Source of the DNA: Chthoniobacterales bacterium
Lineage (GTDB): Bacteria; Verrucomicrobiota; Verrucomicrobiia; Chthoniobacterales; UBA10450
Reading direction: 5' to 3'
DNA: 5,991 nucleotides
Assembly: GCA_013695905.1 (NCBI GenBank)
Contig: JACCZQ010000359.1
Location: 1-5,991, forward strand
Of the stretch, positions 1-5,938 are shown piece by piece. The translations under genes and the position numbers were made by a program. The notes under the pieces were generated by a model. The model made no database searches, was not told the DNA's origin, and was given only the letters and a program-made list of their open reading frames with translations. How positions within the stretch are numbered: position 1 is the first letter of the stretch; each line of letters begins with the position of its first letter.

Positions 1-215
1 CTCTATGTCAATCGTTCCCGGCCGGGTGCGGCGATGTCTATTATAGTTCGCACGGCGCCGCGGGGGAGATGCGCACGCAGGTGAGACGCCGATGGTGCCG
101 GTGTTGTTCAAATTCAGCCGTATAAACTCGAAGACAGCATCTCGGGGTGGACGCAATTAATTCGCCCGTGCGGCGGCGGCGTTGCCTTGCCTCGCCTTTT
201 CGCGGACGCTGCCCC

Positions 216-1106
216 ATGGAAGCGGAGATCGATTTGTTCATCCGCTTCCTCGCGACGGAGCGTGGACTCTCCGATAATTACCAGCTCTCGACCCGCCGCT
301 CGCTCACCGAATTCGCCAGCTGGTGCTCGGCCGCGCGAAAAATCACCGCGCCAGGCGAGATCACGCTGGCGGTGATCAGCGACTATCTCGCGGTGCAGAA
401 ACGCCGCGGGCTGGCCGCGTCGTCCATCAAGCTGGCGGTGGTGGCGTTGAAGATTTTCTTCCGTTTTCTCACCGCGAAAGGCCGGCTCGAACGCGACCCG
501 ACGGAGACATTGTCGCTGCCGCGGATCGAGCGTTATCTCCCCGAGACGCTCAACGAGCTGCAGGTGGAGCAATTGATCGACAGCATCAAGACGACGCCAC
601 CGCGGGGCTTGCGCGATCGGGCGGTGATCGAGCTGCTCTACGCGAGCGGGCTCCGCATTTCCGAGCTGGCGAATGCGCGCCTCGAAAATCTGAACCTCGA
701 CGACCGCATCCTGCGCGTGACGGGCAAAGGCAACAAAACGCGTCTCGTGCCGGTGGGACGAAGGGCTTGCGAAGCGCTCGCGGCCTACCTTTCCGCGGAG
801 CGGCCGAAGCTGGTGAAACCGAAGACCGGCAGCGAGATTTTCCTTTCGGCGCGCGGGACGAAGCTGACGACGGTGCGGCTCTGGCAGATCGTGAAAGAGC
901 GGGCGCGGCATTCCGGCCTGGAGACGAACATTTATCCGCACCTGCTCAGGCATAGCTTCGCGACGCATCTCCTGGGCAATGGCGCCGACCTGCGCATCAT
1001 TCAGGAGCTGCTCGGTCATTCCGATATTTCGACGACGCAGGTTTACACCCATGTGGACCAGCAGCGGCTGAAAGCGGTGCACCGGAAGTTTCATCCGCGG
1101 GCCTGA
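216..1106 (+). CDS. xerD: XerD-type site-specific tyrosine recombinase
   Basis: The 296-residue product matches the length of E. coli XerD (298). XerC/XerD recombinases resolve chromosome dimers at dif sites during division by breaking and rejoining DNA through a tyrosine intermediate. The N-terminal SAM-like core-binding domain spans about residues 1-90 (LFIRFLATERGLSDN opening) and the catalytic domain about 107-290. The full catalytic set is visible: R147 (YASGLRISEL), K171 (GKGNKTR), H242 and R245 (PHLLRHSFATHLL), H268 (LLGHSDISTTQ) and the nucleophile Y277 (VYTHV). GADLR, GHSDIS and the terminal HPRA favour XerD over XerC. I chose ATG 216 because the protein then begins where XerD family members begin. 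GTG 147 would add 23 Arg-rich residues that are not family-like. No good Shine-Dalgarno precedes either start. No XerC gene or dif-like site is seen nearby. XerD as against another Xer paralogue is very likely, not proven. Confidence 0.93.
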   Translation: MEAEIDLFIRFLATERGLSDNYQLSTRRSLTEFASWCSAARKITAPGEITLAVISDYLAVQKRRGLAASSIKLAVVALKIFFRFLTAKGRLERDPTETLSLPRIERYLPETLNELQVEQLIDSIKTTPPRGLRDRAVIELLYASGLRISELANARLENLNLDDRILRVTGKGNKTRLVPVGRRACEALAAYLSAERPKLVKPKTGSEIFLSARGTKLTTVRLWQIVKERARHSGLETNIYPHLLRHSFATHLLGNGADLRIIQELLGHSDISTTQVYTHVDQQRLKAVHRKFHPRA

Positions 1107-1124
1107 CGCCGGCGAGCTGCACCA

Positions 1125-1142
1125 GCCCTGGCATTCCCGGGC
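1125..1142 (+). terminator. weak stem-loop after xerD
   Basis: An imperfect hairpin lies 18 bp past the xerD stop: GCCC-T-GG, loop CATT, CC-C-GGGC, giving six pairs with one internal mismatch. No T-run follows (the next bases are CACAAAAT), so it could at best be a weak or factor-assisted terminator or an mRNA 3' end stabiliser. Confidence 0.25.
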
Positions 1143-1154
1143 CACAAAATCTCT

Positions 1155-1183
1155 TCTACAGAGGCCCAACCTTCAGGTACACT
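1155..1183 (+). promoter_or_regulatory. candidate sigma-70-like promoter for the 1272 gene
   Basis: TCTACA (1155-1160, 4/6 to TTGACA) and TACACT (1178-1183, 4/6 to TATAAT) are separated by 17 bp, the preferred spacing. This would start a transcript near 1190 with a leader of about 80 nt before the ATG at 1272. The boxes are only moderate matches and could be chance in a 165-bp gap, but the gap and the hairpin after xerD make an independent promoter reasonable. Confidence 0.3.
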
Positions 1184-1271
1184 CCCCCTATCTGCGCCAA
1201 CTGCACCAGACGCGGCTTCCTCGTCTTCCGCCGAACTTCACTCGCGCTCCGCTGCTCCTGAAATCATCCGT

Positions 1272-3074
1272 ATGAAACGCGTTCTCCTGCCGGTCGCGGC
1301 GCTGGCCCTGCTCGGCGCCGGCCTTTGGTTCGGCCTCACCAGCGGTGCGAAATCGCCGAGTCTCGCCGTCGCGGCGCTGCTCCCGAAAGAGACGCTCGCG
1401 GTGGTGCATCTGCCGGATCTCAACACCACCCGCGCGCAATGGCAGCAGACCGATATCTACCGTCTCTGGAGCGAACCCGCGGTGCAGGATTTCCTGGCCC
1501 GACCGCTGAGTCGAAATCCGGACGCGTGGGCCGGCGCGCAGCAGCTGGAGCAGTTCGAGCCACTGGAAGCAAAGGACCTCTTCGTCGCGGTCGTACCGGT
1601 CGGTGAAAGAAACCTGCGGCTGCTCGGCGGTTTCCGGTTCAAAGGCACCCGGCAGGATGTGGAGAAGCTGCTCGGCCCGTGGCGCGAACGGAGCTGGCCG
1701 GCCCGGCCGGAGACGGTGCAGCATCAGCAACATCAGATCGAAGTAAGACGCGAGGGCGGCATGTTGCTGGCCACGGTGTATGCGGCTGATTGGTTCCTCG
1801 CCGCCAACGACGTCCCGGTTTTGCAGACTCTGCTCGATCGGCTCGATGACAGAACCCCGGACGCTGCTGCGCCTTTGCTGGCGGACCAGGAATACGTGAG
1901 CGCCACCGGCCGCATGCCGGTGGAATATGCGTTTTTCGGTTACGCGCGGCTGGCCGGATTCTTCGAGCGCCTGCCTGCGGCGCTGCCGCCGGGGAGCACC
2001 GTCCAGGAGGGTTCTCTCGTGCGCCGAATCCGGAGCATCGCCGCGGCGACGAAATTCGAGGGCGGAAAAATCCGCGACGTCATGTTCGTGACAATGCCGA
2101 AAGCGGACGAGATGGGCGAGCTGACCCGCGGCTCCCTCTCGCTCACCACGGCCAATTCATTCCTCTACTTCGCCGGAATGCTGCACCCCACCGGCGATGT
2201 CTCGCCGCAGAGCGGCCCGGCGGCGCTCACCCCCGGCCTTCCGACGGCCTTGCAGGGGATGCTGACCCGCCTCGCCCGGGGCGGCACGACCAGAGATGAA
2301 TGGGAGAACACCTTCGGCGCAGAAGTCGGTGTGATCGGGGATTGGCAGCCGGAATCGCGTTTTCCCTCGCTCCTGGCGACGCTCCCGGTGAAAGACTTCG
2401 CGAAAGCTAATGAGATGCTGGCGAACATCGCCGGAGCCGATGAGGAGAACGCCTGGACCACCTCCGAGAGGGATGGTGTCCGCTACTACACCCAGCCGCC
2501 GGCGAACCCGATGGTCCCCGTGGCACCAACGGTGGCAATCTCGAATCAGCTGCTCGTGGCCGGGCTCGATGCTCCTTCCGTAGAGGCAGCCATGCAGCGC
2601 GCCGTGGGCCGAAATCCAGGCCTCGCCGCCTCGGCATCTTTCGAGACCGCCTCACGCCTCGTGCCGACGCCGAGATACTCCTTCACCTACGTGGACCTGG
2701 CGCTGCTCTACACCCGCCTCGACGCTGCGGTGCGGCCGATGCTGATCATGGCAGCGGCGTTCATGCCGGGCATCACGGAGCGGGTGGACCTCGGAAAACT
2801 TCCACCGGCCGATGTCGTAGTGAGACATCTCGGCCCAACGGTGGTGTCGCAGAGCTATGATGCTGATGGATATGTGCTCGCGTCCGTCGGTTCCATCTCC
2901 ATCTACCACGCCGCGCTCGGGATCGCCGCCGCGACTGGTGCGGGAGTTGATTTCTACCGTCGACAAAACCAGATGATCGCCGAGCCCGACGATGCCGCTG
3001 CTCCAGCAGTGCATGATCCAGACGCCGAGCCTACGCCGCCGACGGAAGAGCCGGACGAGGAACAGGAGCCTTAG
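1272..3074 (+). CDS. exported or membrane-anchored DUF3352-like protein of unknown function, acidic tail
   Basis: A 600-residue protein whose function I do not recognise. Residues 1-3 (MKR) and the hydrophobic stretch 4-22 form a signal anchor or signal peptide, so the body should lie in the periplasm. The opening of the mature part (LLPKETLAVVHLPDLN, 36-51, then QWQQTDIYRLWSEPAVQDFL) has the style of DUF3352-type proteins of Planctomycetes, Verrucomicrobia and Cyanobacteria; that family link is inference. Two segments look alike in layout, about 98-190 and about 349-445. Each has a beta-rich start, an amphipathic helix after a K-D or R-Q-D turn, a G-x-hydrophobic hairpin, a 'FLAAND' or 'LLVAGLDAPS' strand, and a helix. 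This suggests an internal duplication. Residues 541-558 are weakly hydrophobic, and 570-600 are rich in Asp, Glu and Pro, probably disordered. ATG 1272 puts the hydrophobic segment at the N-terminus, which supports it, though no Shine-Dalgarno is visible. No catalytic motif or cysteine is apparent. Confidence 0.82.
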   Translation: MKRVLLPVAALALLGAGLWFGLTSGAKSPSLAVAALLPKETLAVVHLPDLNTTRAQWQQTDIYRLWSEPAVQDFLARPLSRNPDAWAGAQQLEQFEPLEAKDLFVAVVPVGERNLRLLGGFRFKGTRQDVEKLLGPWRERSWPARPETVQHQQHQIEVRREGGMLLATVYAADWFLAANDVPVLQTLLDRLDDRTPDAAAPLLADQEYVSATGRMPVEYAFFGYARLAGFFERLPAALPPGSTVQEGSLVRRIRSIAAATKFEGGKIRDVMFVTMPKADEMGELTRGSLSLTTANSFLYFAGMLHPTGDVSPQSGPAALTPGLPTALQGMLTRLARGGTTRDEWENTFGAEVGVIGDWQPESRFPSLLATLPVKDFAKANEMLANIAGADEENAWTTSERDGVRYYTQPPANPMVPVAPTVAISNQLLVAGLDAPSVEAAMQRAVGRNPGLAASASFETASRLVPTPRYSFTYVDLALLYTRLDAAVRPMLIMAAAFMPGITERVDLGKLPPADVVVRHLGPTVVSQSYDADGYVLASVGSISIYHAALGIAAATGAGVDFYRRQNQMIAEPDDAAAPAVHDPDAEPTPPTEEPDEEQEP

Positions 3075-3162
3075 GGGTCGCTTCGTTTACCCCCGCACCG
3101 CAAAAACCGGGACGGGTTGACGCTTCCAGAGCAGAGAAACAGCTCGAAAGGCCCCGAGAATC

Positions 3163-3194
3163 GCCTAAACAGCCGCAAAATCGGCTTCGTAGGC
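3163..3194 (+). other. two-tier stem-loop in the leader of the 3271 gene
   Basis: GCCTA (3163-3167) pairs with TAGGC (3190-3194), and inside it AGCCG (3171-3175) pairs with CGGCT (3182-3186). The two five-pair stems are separated by a symmetrical 3x3 internal loop (AAC/TCG) and closed by a CAAAAT loop. It lies in the 196-bp gap upstream of the small basic-protein gene. It may be a 5' leader structure or a terminator for the preceding gene. No T-run follows, so the role is open. An adjacent 13-bp inverted repeat, GGCCA-TAT-TGGCC (3192-3204), overlaps its 3' arm and could form an alternative pairing or a protein-binding site. Confidence 0.35.
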
Positions 3195-3270
3195 CATATT
3201 GGCCGCATTTATTCACAAAACCGCCAGAATTCTGCTGCGCAAAAAAAACGAACATGATATCGTCCGCGCC

Positions 3271-3627
3271 ATGGCCATCCTGAAGAAAAACGCATTTTCC
3301 CGTCGAGTGCCCGATCTTGTGACCGAGGAGCTTGTCGCGGTGCTCTCACGTCGTTCGTCGTTCGAGTTTAAGCAGGTCTTCGACATCGTGCATGAGAACC
3401 TCCGCGCCCGCAATGCCGCCAGCGGAGGCGAGGAAATGCTGCGCCTGCGTGCGTATGAGAAGCTTCAGAACCTCGTCGCGCGAGGCGCGGTGAAGAAGAC
3501 GGGCAAGAAATATAAAGGATTGCCAGCTGCTCTGGCCCGGGCGGTTGCGCCGCAGAATGGCCACCTCACGGCCATCGCCGCCGCGAAAGCTGCCGCCACT
3601 GCGAAAGCCACCGCAGCCGCGAAGTAG
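3271..3627 (+). CDS. small basic protein with possible winged-helix body and Lys/Ala-rich tail
   Basis: A 118-residue protein that I cannot assign to a named family. Residues 8-90 look like a compact helical domain: helices around 14-28 and 30-47, then a recognition-like helix (RLRAYEKLQNLVARG, 58-72) followed by a short basic hairpin (VKKTGKKYKG, 74-83). Helix then basic wing is the pattern of winged-helix DNA-binding domains, including the linker-histone globular domain. Residues 101-118 are almost only Ala, Lys and Thr, like the tails of bacterial histone H1-like proteins. A nucleoid-associated or DNA-binding role is therefore my inference. ATG 3271 is preferred. A TTG at 3199 would add 24 residues across an A8 run (3241-3248) and lacks family-like features. 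No Shine-Dalgarno is visible. It is followed after 15 bp by a candidate terminator, so it is probably transcribed alone. Confidence 0.75.
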   Translation: MAILKKNAFSRRVPDLVTEELVAVLSRRSSFEFKQVFDIVHENLRARNAASGGEEMLRLRAYEKLQNLVARGAVKKTGKKYKGLPAALARAVAPQNGHLTAIAAAKAAATAKATAAAK

Positions 3628-3642
3628 CCGAATTGCGATTTT

Positions 3643-3668
3643 ACCGGCACCGGCCGGTCCACATTTTT
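3643..3668 (+). terminator. candidate intrinsic terminator between the small basic-protein gene and nuoA
   Basis: ACCGGC (3643-3648) pairs perfectly with GCCGGT (3653-3658) around an ACCG loop. After five spacer bases (CCACA) comes a TTTTT run (3664-3668). This is a GC-rich stem followed by a T-tract, though the spacer makes it suboptimal. It ends 4 bp before the nuoA start, so it would also fall in the nuoA leader if transcription reads through. Confidence 0.4.
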
Positions 3669-3672
3669 CCGG

Positions 3673-4044
3673 ATGATCCACGAATACCTTCCTATTCTGC
3701 TGCACATCGGGGTGGCAGTTGGCTTCGCCGTGTCTGCTCTGGTCATCAGCGTGCTGCTGGGGAAAGCCGGCCGCCGCACCCCCATTAAAGACACCGCCTA
3801 CGAGTGCGGCATGCTCCCGCAGGGGGAGGCGCAGCCGCGGTTCAGCGTGAAGTTCTACCTCGTGGCGATGCTCTTCATCCTGTTCGATCTCGAGATCGTC
3901 TTCATGTATCCATGGGCGGTCGTTTACCGCGAGTCCATCATCGAGAGCAAAGCGATCCTCTGGAGCATGCTGAGCTTCGTCACCATCCTGATGGTGGGGT
4001 ATGTTTACGCCCTGAAAAAAGGCGCGCTCGACTGGAAGAAGTAG
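3673..4044 (+). CDS. nuoA: NADH-quinone oxidoreductase subunit A (complex I, NuoA/ND3 family)
   Basis: A 123-residue protein of normal NuoA length. NuoA is a membrane subunit of respiratory complex I. It sits at the junction of the quinone-reducing arm and the proton-pumping membrane arm in the inner membrane. Three membrane helices are visible, about 5-29, 62-85 and 94-114. The family signature is intact: YECG at 43-46 in the loop after helix 1 (C45 is the ND3 loop cysteine), then RFSVKFYLVAMLFILFDLE (56-74) and the PWAV turn (80-83). D72 and E74 correspond to the conserved acidic residues of helix 2 in NuoA. The start at ATG 3673 gives the usual short N-terminus before helix 1, though no Shine-Dalgarno is visible. 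In most bacteria nuoB follows directly. Here the next gene is convergent, so nuoA stands alone and the rest of complex I must be encoded elsewhere. Confidence 0.96.
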   Translation: MIHEYLPILLHIGVAVGFAVSALVISVLLGKAGRRTPIKDTAYECGMLPQGEAQPRFSVKFYLVAMLFILFDLEIVFMYPWAVVYRESIIESKAILWSMLSFVTILMVGYVYALKKGALDWKK

Positions 4045-4061
4045 CCGCGCGGATCGGCAGT

Positions 4062-4076
4062 GCCGCCCTCAGCGGC
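4062..4076. terminator. hairpin at the convergent gene ends
   Basis: GCCGC (4062-4066) pairs with GCGGC (4072-4076) around a CCTCA loop, between nuoA and the minus-strand sheath-like gene, whose last codons and stop it overlaps. It has a short GC stem and no T-run on either strand. Its position at a 24-bp convergent junction is the main reason to consider a bidirectional terminator. Confidence 0.25.
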
Positions 4077-5448
4077 GTGAGCTAATCTCCACCCGAAAAA
4101 ATCCGCTCCCGCCGCTCTGCGGCAACACCGGCCGCTGCCACGAGCCATCGCCGTTCACCGGCACCCCGACCGCGTTCCACGTGCCGCTCCCGAGTGCCGG
4201 GCGCGACGCGAGTTGATAACCGAATCCCGCCAGCGTCGGGAACGGCAGAAACAGCTCGCCACCCTCCGCGCGCAGCCGCAGCACCGGCACCTCCACCACT
4301 CGCTGCGGGTCGAACGTCACCCCCGTCACCACGTTGATGTAGAACTCCGACGCCCGCAGCAACGCCATCCCGTAAAGGACATTCACCCGATGCGCCTGTT
4401 GATCCGCGGGAGTCGTCGTGGAGGGATCACAGCGCACGAAGTATGACGCCGTCGGTGTGCTGCCGGCAAACGCCCCCTGCTGGTAAAGCCCGTGGAGAAA
4501 CCCGGCCACGCCGGAGCGGATCTGCGCCCAGAGCGGCTCCGCGTTATCCGCGATCGCGGCAAACGCCAGCGACCGCTCCACACTCGCCGCCACCCAGAGC
4601 ACCGTCCGCGGCACCACGATGAACCGCTTCTCCGCATCCTCGCGATCGAGCGTGCGCGCGCTCCAGGGCACCACCTGCCCGGAGAGCAGCCGCACCGGAT
4701 TGATGTGATTCGTGGCGAGGGCGTCGATCTCCGCCGTCGTCAAACCCTGAGACACTCCCGCCGCCGAGATCGGAAACGACGTGCCGGCGGGACTCACCCA
4801 CGTCGCATTCCGGCCGAACACCGCCGCCATCGAGCCACTTGCCGGCGCCTGCACCGTCCCGGAGCTCGTCGCCACCTGCAGGTAGGGAAAATAGATCGCG
4901 CAGGAGCTGGCATTCACCGGCACCGAGGCCTGCACCCAAGCCACTGCTGCGCTCACGCTCGCGAGGCCCGGCGGCGGATCGAGCAGGAGAAAAATCCGAC
5001 GCGGCTCGAGAAACGCCCGAAAACTCCCGAGCAACGCCGGGAACTCACCCGCTCCCACCATCGACAACTCCGGGGCCACCAGCAGCCGCACATCACTCGC
5101 CACGGTCAGCGCGTGCAATCCGGTCAGCTCATCCGCGCGACCCAGGAGCGCCTGCGCGAGCGCGCCTTCGGGAGAAATCCTCACCACGTGCAGCGCAGCG
5201 CCACCATTCGCGAAGAACTGGCGCACCTGCAGCTCTGCCGGATAACTCGCGGGCGTGGTCGAGCCGAACAGCGCGTCGAACTCGCTCGCCGTCACCCGCC
5301 GCGGCAGATCGATCGGTCCGCGCGCGAATCTCCCCACCACCGCCGTCTCCGCAGGGGGCAGCGCGGTGACAGTCTGCGCCTCCACCCGCGCGCTGCAGAG
5401 CAGCACCAGCAGTATCGCGAAAAAGAGGGAGTTCCGGATTTTCACCAC
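4069..5448 (-). CDS. secreted phage tail sheath-like protein with verrucomicrobial C-terminal module
   Basis: A 459-residue protein. Residues 1-24 form a classical Sec signal peptide (K3, R5; hydrophobic 8-17; VEA cleavage site before Q25). No lipobox precedes C18. Residues 34-374 follow the contractile tail sheath family (Phage_sheath_1 and its C-terminal domain) landmark by landmark: AVVGRFARGP (36-45), a FFANGG...HVVRI stretch (78-91), RIFLLLDPP (151-159), FPYLQV (187-192), PASGSMAAVFGR (202-213), PWSARTL (261-267), VERSLAF (290-296), PLWAQIRSGVAGFLHGLYQQGAF (306-328), SYFVRCD (335-341) and ASEFYINVV (366-374). The usual N-terminal PGVYVEE-like linking arm is absent. Residues 392-459 (YQLAS...W..VG.PV.GDG...FFRV) resemble the terminal module of secreted verrucomicrobial proteins. 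Mature cysteines are only C183 and C340. No tube, baseplate or other phage gene is nearby. The start is GTG 5448 or the adjacent GTG 5445. The fold assignment is strong by motif; the function is unknown. Confidence 0.85.
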   Translation of the reverse strand: MVKIRNSLFFAILLVLLCSARVEAQTVTALPPAETAVVGRFARGPIDLPRRVTASEFDALFGSTTPASYPAELQVRQFFANGGAALHVVRISPEGALAQALLGRADELTGLHALTVASDVRLLVAPELSMVGAGEFPALLGSFRAFLEPRRIFLLLDPPPGLASVSAAVAWVQASVPVNASSCAIYFPYLQVATSSGTVQAPASGSMAAVFGRNATWVSPAGTSFPISAAGVSQGLTTAEIDALATNHINPVRLLSGQVVPWSARTLDREDAEKRFIVVPRTVLWVAASVERSLAFAAIADNAEPLWAQIRSGVAGFLHGLYQQGAFAGSTPTASYFVRCDPSTTTPADQQAHRVNVLYGMALLRASEFYINVVTGVTFDPQRVVEVPVLRLRAEGGELFLPFPTLAGFGYQLASRPALGSGTWNAVGVPVNGDGSWQRPVLPQSGGSGFFRVEISSRR

Positions 5449-5453
5449 CTCCC
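5448..5453 (-). promoter_or_regulatory. strong Shine-Dalgarno overlapping tandem GTG starts of the sheath-like gene
   Basis: On the minus strand the sequence GGGAGG runs straight into GTGGTG. The G of the first GTG (5448) is the last base of the Shine-Dalgarno, and the second GTG (5445) lies two bases beyond it. No ATG, GTG or TTG exists further upstream before the in-frame stop at 5505-5503. The start therefore cannot move upstream, and GTG 5445 is slightly better spaced. Either choice leaves the signal peptide intact. Confidence 0.55.
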
Positions 5454-5581
5454 GAGAGTACGCTTCTCCGCGCCGCGCGGCAAGGAAACTCCTCTCCCCC
5501 CGTCAGGCGAAACACCGTCACGCAGGCGCGATTTTCTCCTTCACGGGCCGCCGGTTTCCGGCTTGCGCGGCAGGTGTTCCC

Positions 5582-5597
5582 CGCCTAATCCTAGGCG
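5582..5597 (+). other. inverted repeat next to the start of the Dabb gene
   Basis: CGCCTA (5582-5587) and TAGGCG (5592-5597) are perfect six-base arms around an ATCC loop. The repeat ends two bases before the ATG at 5600 and includes the only weak Shine-Dalgarno-like AGG. In RNA it could limit ribosome access; in DNA it could bind a dimeric regulator. Neither role is proven. Confidence 0.35.
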
Positions 5598-5599
5598 CC

Positions 5600-5917
5600 A
5601 TGGTGCATCACATCTCGCTGTTCAAGCTGAAGCCGGAAGTCACGCCCGCGCGCGTGGAAGAGATGATGATGAATGCGCGCATGCAGCTCCTGAAAATTCC
5701 GGAGGTGCTCAGCATCAAGTGCGGCAAGCGCATCAACGAAGAAATGACGTGGCCGTTTTTTATCGCGATCGATTTCGAATCGATGGACAAACACGAGATC
5801 TACCGCGAGGACCCGATCTACGTGAAGTTCGTCGAGGAGATCATCAAGCCGAACGTGGCCGACACCCTTACGCTCGATTTCGAGATGGATCCGGGCAAAG
5901 ACGTGCAATTTTCCTAG
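5600..5917 (+). CDS. Dabb-domain protein (stress-responsive alpha/beta-barrel family)
   Basis: A 105-residue single-domain protein of the Dabb type, a dimeric ferredoxin-like barrel of small cytoplasmic proteins. Some members are stress-induced and others are enzymes; the role of this one is unknown. Family features seen are the opening VHHISLFKLKPEV (2-14) with its conserved His on strand 1, a helix over about 17-31, a central strand pair (EVLSIKCGK, then PFFIAIDFES), and the terminal pattern YREDPIYVKFVEEIIKP (68-84) leading to a final DFEM strand. The usual His of the 'DP-x-H' segment is replaced by Y74 (DPIYVKF). ATG 5600 gives the expected family N-terminus; an in-frame opening that extends upstream to 5255 is merely open sequence antisense to the neighbour. 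The gene is divergent from the sheath-like gene across 151 bp. A dispersed hairpin repeat follows. Confidence 0.88.
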   Translation: MVHHISLFKLKPEVTPARVEEMMMNARMQLLKIPEVLSIKCGKRINEEMTWPFFIAIDFESMDKHEIYREDPIYVKFVEEIIKPNVADTLTLDFEMDPGKDVQFS

Positions 5918-5938
5918 AAATTGAAATGTCGCCTGCAG

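Noticed and set aside
39..126. AT-rich boxes TATTATA (39-45) and TATAAA (121-126) upstream of xerD as promoters or a dif site
   Set aside because: Neither has a matching -35 box at 16-18 bp, and no XerC/XerD arm sequences flank them. The remainder of 1-215 shows nothing else supportable, apart from a short CCCGGCCGGG palindrome at 17-26.
147..215. N-terminal extension of xerD from GTG 147
   Set aside because: It adds 23 Arg-rich residues not typical of XerD. ATG 216 restores the family length and N-terminus.
114..1169. Long minus-strand open frame opposite xerD
   Set aside because: It is antisense to a clear XerD gene, and its Arg/His-rich composition is typical of shadow frames in GC-rich DNA.
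3074..3093. GGGGT...ACCCC hairpin after the 1272 gene as a terminator
   Set aside because: Only five pairs around a ten-base loop, overlapping the stop codon, and no T-run.
3117..3122. TTGACG as a -35 box for the small basic-protein gene
   Set aside because: No acceptable -10 box lies 16-18 bp downstream (the sequence there is CAGCTC).
3199..3270. TTG start extending the small basic protein by 24 residues
   Set aside because: The extension crosses an A8 run and non-coding hairpin DNA, and ATG 3271 gives a coherent domain.
5455..5486. TTGCCG-17 bp-TACTCT on the minus strand as promoter of the sheath-like gene
   Set aside because: Weak boxes (4/6 and 3/6), and transcription would begin at the start codon and remove the Shine-Dalgarno.
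5255..5599. Long N-terminal extension of the Dabb protein
   Set aside because: The extension lies antisense to the sheath-like gene and across the intergenic region. The Dabb domain begins exactly at ATG 5600.
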